DNA of 64,000 nt from Vreelandella neptunia. GTDB taxonomy: Bacteria > Pseudomonadota > Gammaproteobacteria > Pseudomonadales > Halomonadaceae. The position numbers were made by a program, and so were the translations under genes. Positions 15,866-24,278 of this stretch are shown piece after piece. Location of the stretch: contig NZ_JAKVTW010000001.1 in the NCBI RefSeq assembly GCF_022489065.1, positions 806,001-870,000 on the forward strand, in the 5' to 3' direction. Positions within the stretch are counted from its first letter, which is position 1, and each line of letters starts with the position of its first letter. Under the pieces are notes generated by a model. It saw only the letters and a program-made list of their open reading frames with translations, was not told the DNA's origin and did not search any database.

Positions 15866-18800
15866 ATGATATTTTTTGAGCTTGAACCATCTGATATTTC
15901 AAATCTAAGTGATGCTGATCTAAGAGAAATGGTTGCTAGATTGTGTGAAGCAGAATTAATTAGCCAAGGACTTCAGCCTTCATGTGTTCTGTGGGGTGGT
16001 GCGCAAGAGGCTGCTGATGGTGGCCTTGATGTTCGAGTTGTTGATGCAATCCCGTTGCCAACTCCAAGCTTTGTAAGCCGTGGTAATACTGGTTATCAAG
16101 TAAAGAAAAATAGTATGAGTAAAGCTGCCTGTAAAAAGGAAATGCTTGAAAAAGGTAAAGTAAAAGCTGTTATAGGTGAGTTGTTAGCTAAAAAAGGCGC
16201 TTATGTAATTGTTAGTGGCAAGGATGATTGCTCGGATAAAATGCTGTCTGAACGCATTATTGGTATGAAATCAGCCCTCGAAGATTTGCCAAATAGTGAT
16301 GCTCTTCTCCTCGATTTCTATGGAAGAGATCGACTATGCGCATGGTTGAGGCAGTTTCCTGGCGTTGCCTTATGGGTTCGCTCTAGGCTAGGGAAGCCTC
16401 TAGCTGGATGGCTTCCTTTTGGGAAATGGACTGCTACCCCGGCAAATCAAGATGATGAATTTTTATTGGACGAACATCCCTGCGTTATCGATTTAAATTC
16501 GCACCAAAAAACACCTATAGCGATTTCTGATGGAATCAGGCTTGTACGTGAAAGATTACTTAAAGCAGGTTCAGTGGTTCGAATAACCGGTCTTTCTGGA
16601 GTTGGAAAAACACGCTTTGCTCAAGCACTTTTTGAAGATGGTGTATGCGAAAAACCTTTGCCGGAAGCAAATGTAATTTACGCCGATCTTGGTGATGATC
16701 TATCCCCAACAGCATCTGAGCTTGTTTCATATTTAATAGCTAATGATTTTTCATGCTATGTGGTTCTGGATAATTGCCCGCCAGATGTTCATAGGAGACT
16801 GCAAAGGCAAGTATCATCAAATCAAGCTAAATTAAGTCTTCTTACTATCGAATATGACATTTCCGAAGATCGCCCAGAAGAAACGGAAGTAATACATATT
16901 GAGCCCTCAAGTGAGCAGACTGTTTCCAAACTTATTCAAAAAAGGTTCTCATCTCTAGGACGAGTGAATGCCGATAAAGTTGCAGAGTTTTCTGGGGGAA
17001 ATGCGCGCGTTGCTATTGCATTGGCTAGTCGAGTAGATTCAGATGAGACGTTAGCAAAATTTTCTGATGAAGAGTTGTTTCAGAGGCTATTTAATCAAAG
17101 AAAAGGTGCAGCCGAAAGTTTACTTGAAAGTGCAGAGGTATTATCGCTAGTTTATTCCTTTAACGTAAGCACGCAAGAGTTTAACAATGAATTAAGCGCT
17201 CTTTCTAAAATTGGCGGGTTGGAGCGCAATAAATTAAATCGTAACCATGCAGAGTTATTACGGAGACAGCTATCACAGCAGCGAGGAAACTGGAGAGCAG
17301 TTTTACCGCATGCGTTAGCTAATCGTCTTGCACGAAGAGCACTTCAAAACATCGGTCCTGACCAAATTAATGCCGAGTTGTTAAAGGGGGATAATTTACG
17401 TCTATTCAAATCATGCTCTCACCGATTAGGTTATCTGCATGATTTTGAACCAGCTCGTCAACTCGCTTATACGTGGATGAAGGTTGATGGGCCATTTCAC
17501 AACATTACAGAGTGTGATGCTGAGTTACTTACGGCTCTAACCCATATCGCGCCTGTTTTTCCAGATGTAGTTTTAGCTGCTATCGAAACTGCTTCGGAAA
17601 CCCAAGGGTTCTGCTCTCGAAATAATCAGAATTTCTCTATTTTTGTTCAACTACTTCGAAAGATTGCATACGATGATCAGTACTTTGATCGCGCAGCTGT
17701 TTTAATTCTTCGTTTTGCTGAAACAGAAAAATATGGAGAAAATAACAATAGTATCACTAGTCAATTATCGAGCCTTTTTTCATTGTACCTCTCAGGTACA
17801 CAGGCTACTCCGACACGAAGACATGCTTTTATAAAAAGGATGTTGGATTCCGGTGATGTGAGACAACTTGAGATTGTGCAGGATATTCTTGGCTCTGTTT
17901 TTCAGACTTCTCACTGGACCTCATTTGGAGGTTTTGATTTTGGTGCTAGAAGTAGGGACTATGGATGGGAGCCGAAAACTGATAAAGAAGTATTGGATTG
18001 GTACGTAGGTTTTGCTGAATTAATAGTGCCACTTTTAGATTCTAATAATGAACCCAGAGTGCACTGGGCAAAGGAGCTACTGGCAAACCATTTTAATGGT
18101 TTATGGACATACGCAGGTTGTTTTGACTTTCTTGACGGTATTGTTCGCAAATATGCTGTTGATGGTCAGTGGCCAGATATGTGGCTATCTATTAAAAAAA
18201 CAATTCATTACAACGGAAAGAAGCACACTCCCGAATTATTGAAAAAAATTGAGGAGCTAGAAAGTTTAGCGGCACCGACTGATCCCTATTCTGAAATCGA
18301 AGCGTATGCATTGACTAACACATGGGACCACATAGAGGTGAGAAATGGGGATTTCACAGAAAATTCAGAAGAAATTCACCGTAAGATAGAAAAATTAGGG
18401 GTGTTAGCTGTATCCGAACCTGAGTATCTTGAAAAATTGGCACCAAGGCTTTGGAAGCAACATATCGATGCGCTTTGGCCATTCGGCAAGGGGTTGGCTA
18501 AAGGTTCATCCGATCAAAGATCAACCTTTGATACGCTGGTTCAGTTGATGCAAAAGCAAGAATTGCAATTAGTTCAAACTAACCTCTTTCGCGGCTTTAT
18601 TGCTGGTGTTCATGCATATAATCCTGGTTTGTCACGGATACTCCAAGAGTCTATCTTGGTTGTACCTGAGTTAAAACCGTATTTCGTTGATATTCTGTCT
18701 GCAACGCCGATAGCACCTTGGGGTACAAAAAGGCTCATAGAATTAGCGCTGGCTGGTGAACTGGAAGCTTGGCGCTTCCAACAGATAAGTTATGGTCGAA

Positions 18801-19690
18801 CTCATGAACCTATATCTGATGATGATTTATCAAAACTGCTTAGCGCAATTAATGATTTAGCTGATGGGATATTTGCAACCATTGAAATATTGAGCATGCG
18901 ATTCTTGACTGACAAGGAAAACAACTATAGTCCTAGCTATGAACTAAGATCAGTTGGTAGGCTTGCTATTTTGAAACTTCTTTCAATGCACAGGGATGAA
19001 ATAATCAGGCGACAGTCTCATGGACTGGACCGAGTTATTGAAAAGTGTTTATCAGAATCCACCACGGAGAATGAAATTCGCCATATTGTTAGCTTGCTCT
19101 GCGACGGCGTAGAGACATATCGCCTATATGGCTTCGAATTAGAAAATATCATAGCCCATCTGGTAAAAACCTACCCTGAATATGTATTGGATAGAGTATT
19201 CATCGATAGTGAGAACAGCGAACAACTTACGTATTTGCTTTTTAAAGACAGGGTCAATCGTAGTAGCTCTCCATTAAACTTAGCTCCAATCGAGCGCGTG
19301 TTAGATTGGTGTAATGGAAATCAAGATAAGATCCAGAAAGTAGCTGGTGCTGTTTCAGCATATACGTCCTTAGACAAGGAATCTCAGACTCTAGAAAACC
19401 CAAAGAAAGTAACTCTTAGTAAACATATCAGATCACTTTTAGATGCCGCAGAGGACAAAGTTGCTATAGTTGAAACTATTTTCTCCAAGTCCTTTCCTGG
19501 TGGGTGGTCAGGTTCACTTGCCGACATTCTTGAAGTTAGATCGAAGGCGTTCGCAGAGCTATTAAATCAAGACTTACCTGAGGTGAAAAAGATCGCAAAG
19601 GCTAAGCTTTCTCTTTTAGATAGGTCAATTAGAGAGAATAGAGGCCGCGAGTCGGACGAACACAACCAGCGAGAACAACGATTTGAATAA
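15866..19690 (+). CDS. STAND-like NTPase with N-terminal PD-(D/E)XK-like domain (Avs-like)
   Basis: 1274 residues in three parts. Residues about 1-190 look like a restriction-endonuclease fold: D51-GGL-D55 followed by Q78-V-K80, the usual D...QxK core of Mrr/Cap4-type nucleases. A P-loop NTPase follows: Walker A GLSGVGKT at 242-249 and Walker B VVLD at 299-302. The last 800 residues are helical and repeat-like, as in the sensor of STAND proteins. Nuclease plus STAND ATPase plus long sensor is the architecture of Avs-type antiphage proteins, which bind a phage protein, assemble and cut DNA. The gene is AT-rich, stands alone, and ends 25 bp before an attC-like hairpin, so it appears to be an unusually large cassette. 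Activity and trigger are inferred from architecture only. Confidence 0.8.
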   Translation: MIFFELEPSDISNLSDADLREMVARLCEAELISQGLQPSCVLWGGAQEAADGGLDVRVVDAIPLPTPSFVSRGNTGYQVKKNSMSKAACKKEMLEKGKVKAVIGELLAKKGAYVIVSGKDDCSDKMLSERIIGMKSALEDLPNSDALLLDFYGRDRLCAWLRQFPGVALWVRSRLGKPLAGWLPFGKWTATPANQDDEFLLDEHPCVIDLNSHQKTPIAISDGIRLVRERLLKAGSVVRITGLSGVGKTRFAQALFEDGVCEKPLPEANVIYADLGDDLSPTASELVSYLIANDFSCYVVLDNCPPDVHRRLQRQVSSNQAKLSLLTIEYDISEDRPEETEVIHIEPSSEQTVSKLIQKRFSSLGRVNADKVAEFSGGNARVAIALASRVDSDETLAKFSDEELFQRLFNQRKGAAESLLESAEVLSLVYSFNVSTQEFNNELSALSKIGGLERNKLNRNHAELLRRQLSQQRGNWRAVLPHALANRLARRALQNIGPDQINAELLKGDNLRLFKSCSHRLGYLHDFEPARQLAYTWMKVDGPFHNITECDAELLTALTHIAPVFPDVVLAAIETASETQGFCSRNNQNFSIFVQLLRKIAYDDQYFDRAAVLILRFAETEKYGENNNSITSQLSSLFSLYLSGTQATPTRRHAFIKRMLDSGDVRQLEIVQDILGSVFQTSHWTSFGGFDFGARSRDYGWEPKTDKEVLDWYVGFAELIVPLLDSNNEPRVHWAKELLANHFNGLWTYAGCFDFLDGIVRKYAVDGQWPDMWLSIKKTIHYNGKKHTPELLKKIEELESLAAPTDPYSEIEAYALTNTWDHIEVRNGDFTENSEEIHRKIEKLGVLAVSEPEYLEKLAPRLWKQHIDALWPFGKGLAKGSSDQRSTFDTLVQLMQKQELQLVQTNLFRGFIAGVHAYNPGLSRILQESILVVPELKPYFVDILSATPIAPWGTKRLIELALAGELEAWRFQQISYGRTHEPISDDDLSKLLSAINDLADGIFATIEILSMRFLTDKENNYSPSYELRSVGRLAILKLLSMHRDEIIRRQSHGLDRVIEKCLSESTTENEIRHIVSLLCDGVETYRLYGFELENIIAHLVKTYPEYVLDRVFIDSENSEQLTYLLFKDRVNRSSSPLNLAPIERVLDWCNGNQDKIQKVAGAVSAYTSLDKESQTLENPKKVTLSKHIRSLLDAAEDKVAIVETIFSKSFPGGWSGSLADILEVRSKAFAELLNQDLPEVKKIAKAKLSLLDRSIRENRGRESDEHNQREQRFE

Positions 19691-19714
19691 CCGGCCTGCT
19701 TGTGTTTGAGTTTC

Positions 19715-19783
19715 GTATAACAATGCGCTCTGCGGCAAATTTTTCGCTGCGCTTCAAATTTGCCGCAGAGCGCGGCGTTAAAG
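19715..19783 (+). other. attC-like site 1 (after STAND gene)
   Basis: TATAACAAT and GGCGTTAAAG flank a perfect 18-bp stem (arms 19725-19742 and 19756-19773, loop 13 nt). The outer TAAC/GTTA pair and position just after an ORF match attC sites of integron cassettes; the perfect inner stem is more terminator-like than a canonical attC, which normally has unpaired bases. It may serve both ends. Confidence 0.65.
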
Positions 19784-19859
19784 CGCTATATCAGTGGCTC
19801 CTAAGAGGCCGCTCCTGGCCGGACAACGACGGCCCGAAATAGGCCGTCGTTTACCCTCA
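19784..19859 (+). repeat. Cassette-boundary repeat, left half, with hairpin
   Basis: Reads ctatatcagtggctcctaag then ggccgctcctggccgg, matching the left half of the boundary repeat seen at 27707-27745, 25241-25283 and 28985-29020. It is followed by a 10-bp stem (19825-19834 with 19842-19851, AACGACGGCC/GGCCGTCGTT) between the repeat and the recombinase stop. The right half of this repeat resumes beyond the recombinase at about 20567. Confidence 0.65.
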
Positions 19860-20486
19860 TCAAACTTCTGTCTGTTCTGCCATTTCCAACGCGTCATCTA
19901 CCTCTATGCCTAGATATCTGACGGTGCTTTCCAGCTTCGTGTGACCCAGGAGTAGCTGCACTGCCCTTAAGTTTTTCGTACGACGGTATATCAGCGAGGC
20001 TTTGGTGCGGCGCATCGTGTGCGTGCCATAGATTGACGCATCTAAACCTATTTCGGTGACCCAGGCTTTCACGATACGGGCATATTGGCGCGTTGAAAGA
20101 TGCTTTGCGCTATTGATTCGGCTAGGGAAAAAGAAGTCTTCGTTTCTGAGTTGAGCAAGCTGTATCCAGTCCATAATAGCGATACGGGTTTGCTCGGTTA
20201 TTTCGAACTGGACAGGTCGATGCGTTTTTTGCTGCATCACGATGGCTCGTGGGGATATGCATGCACCATGGGCTATATCGCGTAATCGTAAATTGACGAG
20301 GTCGCAGCCTCGTAATTTGCTATCGATGGCTAAATTGAAGAGGGCAAGGTCTCTCGTCTTTTTGGCAAGCTGAAGGCGCACACGTATGGCCCAGATATCT
20401 CGAAGGCGCAGAGGCGCCTTCTGCCCAACCAACTTGCCTTTATTCCAAGGGGTAGGTGTATAGGAGATTTCAGTCAAAACGTTCAT
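19860..20486 (-). CDS. Small tyrosine recombinase (208 aa), not IntI
   Basis: Start at 20486 because GGAGG lies 8 bases before it; a frame to 20501 is worse. The full catalytic set is visible: R59 (KLRGCDL), K87 (QQKTHR), H156 and R159 (THTMRR), H182 (LLGHTKL) and nucleophile Y191 (VRYLGI). At 208 residues it has only a short N-terminal arm, about two thirds of IntI or Xer length, and I see no room for the extra helix that lets IntI bind folded attC. It lies on the opposite strand to all cassettes and separates the two halves of a boundary repeat. A dead copy lies at 11699-11822. It may move itself, or may be the enzyme that acts on these boundaries. Confidence 0.9.
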   Translation of the reverse strand: MNVLTEISYTPTPWNKGKLVGQKAPLRLRDIWAIRVRLQLAKKTRDLALFNLAIDSKLRGCDLVNLRLRDIAHGACISPRAIVMQQKTHRPVQFEITEQTRIAIMDWIQLAQLRNEDFFFPSRINSAKHLSTRQYARIVKAWVTEIGLDASIYGTHTMRRTKASLIYRRTKNLRAVQLLLGHTKLESTVRYLGIEVDDALEMAEQTEV

Positions 20487-20559
20487 GGCATGTTCCTCCA
20501 TCAGGTGGAGGTCAAAGAATGGCTCAATTCATGCCCCTCATGTGCTAAGGTTAATTTAT

Positions 20560-20606
20560 AGTCGTGGCTCGACCCAAAGCGGCCCTTCCGGCGAAAGCGG
20601 CATGCT
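20560..20606 (+). repeat. Cassette-boundary repeat, right half beyond the recombinase
   Basis: The stretch gtcgtggctcgacccaaagc then ggcccttccgg matches tattgatccaaagcggccattcg at 27765 and tctgtcgatccaaagcgg at 24063. It resumes the repeat interrupted at 19820. Downstream, cgtgttatgc (20618) and ctgttaggg (20642) resemble cassette-start core sites before the next ORF. Confidence 0.55.
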
Positions 20607-20667
20607 GATTCAGCCGTGTTATGCAGCCGGCACGATAATCTCTGTTAGGGCAAGAAAGAGTAGGCCG

Positions 20668-21117
20668 ATGGCAAACCGTACACCTGAACAAGACCTGATA
20701 GATCAGTTTCTGAGGCACCTAGAGACACACGCCGATGAAGATCTGCGCGTTGCCAAAATCATCAACAAAAACTGCCGGTCAAAGACGTACGCAGATGTCG
20801 AGTTCGAATCAGCCTCGAAGCTCCACTGGGTGATCGAGGCAAAAAGCGATGATTCCAAAGATCGCCACAACACAGTTCACAAAATTTTTGGCGAGCTTCT
20901 GAAAGAAACCGGTCGAACGAATCGTGATAGTTGTCGGCATGCGATCTTGATCCCGAGTAATGCCGTGAAGTACTACAGCGGGGCTTTCCAATCAATTCTC
21001 AGGGAAAAATTTCTGGGGTTCGGCAAATTGATTCCGATCGATACCGTATTCATTAGCAGCGAAACCGGAGTGGGTCAGCTTTCTTGGGAGGGGTTCTACG
21101 ATGCATACTTGCCCTAA
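20668..21117 (+). CDS. Small PD-(D/E)XK-like protein (cassette)
   Basis: 149 residues from the ATG at 20668 (MANRTPEQ); a longer frame to 20485 runs through repeat DNA. D43 in YADVEF and E57-A-K59 in HWVIEAKS, separated by beta-like stretches, form the D...ExK core of a PD-(D/E)XK nuclease fold, followed by helices. It is short for a complete restriction enzyme and could be a minimal nuclease or a structural relative. The stop codon overlaps an attC-like site, as in integron cassettes. Nearby cassettes also look defence-related. Confidence 0.65.
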   Translation: MANRTPEQDLIDQFLRHLETHADEDLRVAKIINKNCRSKTYADVEFESASKLHWVIEAKSDDSKDRHNTVHKIFGELLKETGRTNRDSCRHAILIPSNAVKYYSGAFQSILREKFLGFGKLIPIDTVFISSETGVGQLSWEGFYDAYLP

Positions 21118-21189
21118 CAAGCGGCATCACAGCGACCGCTTTTCCGCCGCTTCGCGGTTCCAAGCCGGCGCATGTGCCGGGCGTTAAAA
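21112..21189 (+). other. attC-like site 2
   Basis: Starts CCCTAACAAGCGGC, overlapping the stop TAA of the preceding ORF, and ends GGGCGTTAAAA. Inner pairings include ACCGC/GCGGT and CGGC/GCCG. Length 78 bp, imperfect palindrome, outer TAAC/GTTA: all as in an attC site. The last base of the GTTRRRY core is A rather than C/T. Confidence 0.75.
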
Positions 21190-21211
21190 GTTTCCTTTTG
21201 GTCGAGATGTT

Positions 21212-21982
21212 ATGGATAAATCAGAGATAGCAATTTTTATCTCCCTGGGAAGCCTTCTGGTTTCTCTTGGCGGGCTTATTTTTTCGATCCATAGCTCTCG
21301 AAAAGCAAGACGGATAGAGCGCGCAAGAGTGTACGACAAGGTTTACCATGATGCTTCAGATCTTTTAGTTTACAACTACAAAAAGAAGATAGAAGAACCA
21401 TACAGGTCGAATGATAAATTTCTAGAAAAGGCAGTCAATGATTTCGAAAATGCTCATTGGCTAGAGCAGATGTATGGATTTAACATTTATTACCCAGAGG
21501 GCGTTGAATCAGAAGAGAAAAAGCGAGATTACCGTAAAAAGGTAAGCGATGAGTACTACAAGCATCAACATGAAAAGCATGTAGACTCATTTGCTGAAAC
21601 CATGAAAAAACGTTCACCTGTATTCAATCTAGAAAACCAAGAGTACGCTGAAAGATTTAATCGGCTTGTTGATCACGTTACGCACAACCTTTCTTACTTT
21701 AGCCCTCCAGTTGTGGAGTGCTGGGAGAAAATGAGGTTGCTAACTCCTGAAAAGGTACGCAATGAGTATATTTCGTTGAGGCGGGTAAACGAGTCCGCAT
21801 GCGAGCCCGTAGAAGAACCAATTGAAGACCCTTATCTTGGCATTCTTCTAATAATACGGCACGAGTATCGGGAACTAAATAAGCCACTCAAGACAAAATG
21901 GGCGGAGCTCTGGTTTAATATTTCAGCTACCCGATACCGTATAAGACGAATTTTTAACAAAAAAAGGCAGTGGGACGTGTAA
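21212..21982 (+). CDS. Unknown membrane-anchored protein (cassette)
   Basis: 256 residues. One N-terminal membrane helix at about 6-27 (IAIFISLGSLLVSLGGLIFS) is followed by a long, charged, mainly helical domain with coiled-coil character. I do not recognise a family. The gene follows an attC-like site by 22 bp and precedes an HNH gene by 39 bp; a short TAAC...GTTA pair (21981-22006) lies between them, so the two may be one two-gene cassette or two cassettes with an eroded site. Confidence 0.7.
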   Translation: MDKSEIAIFISLGSLLVSLGGLIFSIHSSRKARRIERARVYDKVYHDASDLLVYNYKKKIEEPYRSNDKFLEKAVNDFENAHWLEQMYGFNIYYPEGVESEEKKRDYRKKVSDEYYKHQHEKHVDSFAETMKKRSPVFNLENQEYAERFNRLVDHVTHNLSYFSPPVVECWEKMRLLTPEKVRNEYISLRRVNESACEPVEEPIEDPYLGILLIIRHEYRELNKPLKTKWAELWFNISATRYRIRRIFNKKRQWDV

Positions 21983-22021
21983 CCACGCTCCTGTTTTTGA
22001 CGTTATGTGTAAAAGGAAGTT

Positions 22022-22756
22022 ATGAGCCGAAAACAATTTATAGAAAGCATTGGTGCCACATGCGCCAACTGGAATTGGAGTTGGTCATTCATCAATGAAT
22101 CGGAAAAATTAATAATATTTGGTGTTTGGGATGATAGGGCAATTGGTGATCACTGGCTTATATTTACATATGACTGGGAGCGAAAAGAAAGTGGTCAGAA
22201 AAATAAGGGGTTTCAGCAATCCAGAGATCACCTGTCGCTTATAGAAAACGAAGGTTACGACCTGCTAGTTTTTAGGATGTTTGCTGTTGAAGGTAGCGAT
22301 CCAATAAAAATAAAGGACTTTGAAAGAAAGTTGTTACCGAAAAAGCTAATGAGAAGAGGGAATGACTGGTATGCAACTGAAATTGTGACCAGTATTCTGC
22401 CTGAAGAAATTCTGGATTCTGAGAATCAGTATCTTGAAGGTACAAAGAGCACAGTCACAGTAAATAGCTATGAGAGAAACCCTGAAGCCAGAGAGAGATG
22501 TATTCAACATCATGGGTGTTATTGCGCAGTTTGTGGGTTCGATTTTGAAAAATATTATGGCGTTCTGGGCGCTAACTATATTCATGTACATCACCTGATA
22601 CCTTTAAATGAAATCAAGCAGAAATATTCGGTTAATCCGGTCACAGATCTAATCCCAGTATGTCCAAATTGTCATGCAATGATTCACAGAGGTACAAAAA
22701 CCATCTCGGTCGAGAGCTTAAAAGAACATATTGATAATGCAAGAAAAAGCACATAA
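22022..22756 (+). CDS. HNH endonuclease-domain protein (cassette)
   Basis: 244 residues. The C-terminal third is an HNH/McrA-like nuclease: C168-x2-C171 (CAVCG), H188-x-H190-H191 (HVHHL), C214-x2-C217 with H218 (CPNCH) and H222, so the zinc-binding cysteines and catalytic histidine are all present. The N-terminal 140 residues (WSWSFINESEKLIIFGVWDD) form a separate domain I cannot name; in this family the N-part often recognises modified DNA, so a type IV restriction role is possible. AAGGAAG precedes the ATG. The stop overlaps attC-like site 3. Confidence 0.85.
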   Translation: MSRKQFIESIGATCANWNWSWSFINESEKLIIFGVWDDRAIGDHWLIFTYDWERKESGQKNKGFQQSRDHLSLIENEGYDLLVFRMFAVEGSDPIKIKDFERKLLPKKLMRRGNDWYATEIVTSILPEEILDSENQYLEGTKSTVTVNSYERNPEARERCIQHHGCYCAVCGFDFEKYYGVLGANYIHVHHLIPLNEIKQKYSVNPVTDLIPVCPNCHAMIHRGTKTISVESLKEHIDNARKST

Positions 22757-22810
22757 CAAGCGCTCGTAGATTGACGCGGCTTCGCCGCGCAACTGAAGTG
22801 AGCGTTATAT
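22751..22810 (+). other. attC-like site 3
   Basis: ACATAACAAGCGCTC at the left, overlapping the stop of the HNH gene, pairs with GAGCGTTATAT at the right (CGCTC/GAGCG and TAAC/GTTA with three unpaired bases). A central GCGCGGCGAAGCCGCG-type stem lies between. At 60 bp it has the length and extrahelical bases of a genuine attC. Confidence 0.8.
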
Positions 22811-22843
22811 TTTCGTTCGAGTAAGACCTATAGACGTGAAAAT

Positions 22844-23452
22844 ATGAACGATATCTTTGAAAGTGTTGAAGAATTTGAAAAACGCTTAAATTTGCCAGAC
22901 GGGTTTTATAAGAAGCTGGTCAATGAAGACGATTGGTCTTTTATTATTAAGCTTAGTGCTCTTTTTGAGGCTGCTTGCACACATGCGCTTGTAACTAAGT
23001 TAGATAAGCCTGAATTAGAAACGTGCTTTTCTCACTTGGAGCAAGCTAATGCACGGTATGGAAAAGTAGTCCTACTAAAAAAGATGAATGTTTTATACGC
23101 TGATCAAGCCAAATTTCTGGAAAATCTTGCGTCTTTGAGAAATAAGATGGCGCATGACATCTCTAATGTAGGGTTCTCTTTAGAGGATTACGCAGCTCAG
23201 ATGGACTCTAACCAGAAGAAGTCGTTTGCGAAATGGGCTGGGCATGGCATTTATCCCGAAATAACCATTCAAGGTAAGACCATAAAAAATATTGATTTTG
23301 TGATAGATAACCCGAAGCTGTCTTTGTGGCTCACTGCCGCTGAGATCTTGGGTTGTATATATCTTGAAGTCGACCAAGCAATATACCTGCAAAATACGGG
23401 GGTATACAGGTGGCTAAAAAACATAACAAGTGCAGGCGAGGGACGCTCCTGA
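22844..23452 (+). CDS. HEPN-like protein (cassette)
   Basis: 202 residues, mostly helical. R99-N-K-M-A-H104 in ENLASLRNKMAHDI is the R-x4-H motif with following asparagine that marks HEPN ribonucleases, set at the end of a predicted helix as expected. HEPN proteins are common toxins and RNA-cutting effectors of defence systems. The last residues are encoded inside the next attC-like site, so the C-terminus may have been altered by recombination. No antitoxin partner is adjacent. The assignment rests on the motif and helical pattern alone. Confidence 0.6.
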   Translation: MNDIFESVEEFEKRLNLPDGFYKKLVNEDDWSFIIKLSALFEAACTHALVTKLDKPELETCFSHLEQANARYGKVVLLKKMNVLYADQAKFLENLASLRNKMAHDISNVGFSLEDYAAQMDSNQKKSFAKWAGHGIYPEITIQGKTIKNIDFVIDNPKLSLWLTAAEILGCIYLEVDQAIYLQNTGVYRWLKNITSAGEGRS

Positions 23453-23480
23453 CGTCGCGCCCCTGCTGCAAGCATTATAA
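23421..23480 (+). other. attC-like site 4
   Basis: ACATAACAAGTGCAGG on the left and CCTGCTGCAAGCATTATAA on the right pair through GCAGG/CCTGC and TAA/TTA. The right core is worn (ATTATAA instead of GTTRRRY). A boundary-repeat copy follows directly. Confidence 0.65.
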
Positions 23481-23520
23481 CAGAGACGACTAAAAGGCAG
23501 CTTCTGGCCGATAGCGACTA
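23474..23520 (+). repeat. Cassette-boundary repeat, left half
   Basis: Reads ataacagagacgactaaaag then gcagcttctggccgatagcga; compare gtcagtgacctctaaaag, tcagcttctggccgatagc at 28986-29023. From here to 23769 (about 250 bp) I see no gene or other signal. Confidence 0.65.
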
Positions 23521-23769
23521 AGCAAACTTTGGTGATACAGAGTTGCATATCCGAGAATCATGGCACTGAATGCATCTGTTGCCAGGGAGAGAATTGCTTA
23601 GCCTGTGCTGTTTAGGTGTGTTGTTATTATCTGTATCAATCTGATGGTCGAGAGGAAATTGAACTGACGCCTGATAGCGCCATCGAAGGAAATATCAGAT
23701 AAAGGTCGGCTTTTGCTGACAAGCTATTACTACCCGTTCTTGCAGGATTGGGTCTTCGCGGAGAACTTT

Positions 23770-23937
23770 ATGGACTACGAACATGCAATTGTGAAATTCG
23801 AAGACGGGATTGGCACCCTGTTCTGCAACGGCTGCGGCATTATCATCGCTGAGGGTACCCAGCATGAGGATAGAGAGCACTACTGTACCATGTGCATGAG
23901 CGGCAATTGTAAAGCAAAATTCAAAGACGGAAACTGA
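23770..23937 (+). CDS. Small zinc-ribbon protein
   Basis: 55 residues from the ATG at 23770, supported by CGGAGAA 6 bases upstream; the longer frame from a TTG at 23713 has no ribosome site. C19-x2-C22 (CNGCG), C39-x2-C42 (CTMC) and C47 would bind one zinc. The sequence is acidic before and basic after the ribbon. No specific family is recognised. A GC-rich imperfect hairpin (CCACGC ... GCGTGG) follows, but I could not fit it to the attC pattern. Confidence 0.6.
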   Translation: MDYEHAIVKFEDGIGTLFCNGCGIIIAEGTQHEDREHYCTMCMSGNCKAKFKDGN

Positions 23938-24009
23938 CATTCCCAGCCCGCCACGCTCCGCGTTTTAGGGAATGGGGCGTGGAATAGATGTTGTGAACAT
24001 CATTAATCT

Positions 24010-24085
24010 TAAAACTCTTTAACATCCGCTCTTGGCCGAAAGAAGAATACTAATGCATAGGTTCTGTCGATCCAAAGCGGATTGT
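24010..24085 (+). repeat. Cassette-boundary repeat, worn copy
   Basis: Contains ctttaacatccgctcttgg, ccgaaagaagaatactaatg, and tctgtcgatccaaagcgg, the same order and spacing as at 25255-25320 and 27715-27780. Confidence 0.65.
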
Positions 24086-24188
24086 TGAGTAGGCTGCTGG
24101 CACGTTGACTGGAGTTATTCTGGCGAGATGCTTGATTCATTTTTTTGTTAAAGCAGATTAGATGGAGGTGGTATGCTGCATAATGCAT

Positions 24189-24210
24189 GCAAACGTGCTG
24201 GCACGTTTGC
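24189..24210 (+). repeat. Perfect 10-bp inverted repeat
   Basis: GCAAACGTGC-TG-GCACGTTTGC, with a 2-nt centre, 80 bp upstream of the membrane-protein/Nudix pair. It could be an operator, or a hairpin of the cassette boundary. It is followed at 24229-24246 by the core GTCTAA-AACCTG-TTAGGC. Confidence 0.6.
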
Positions 24211-24278
24211 CCAATAATAGAATTGATAGTCTAAAACCTGTTAGGCCGCATAGTTATCTTTGGTTGAGATCCGTCGAC

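Noticed and set aside
19860..20486. Calling the recombinase an integron integrase (IntI)
   Set aside because: It is 208 residues, far shorter than IntI (about 320-340), and lacks space for the IntI-specific added helix.
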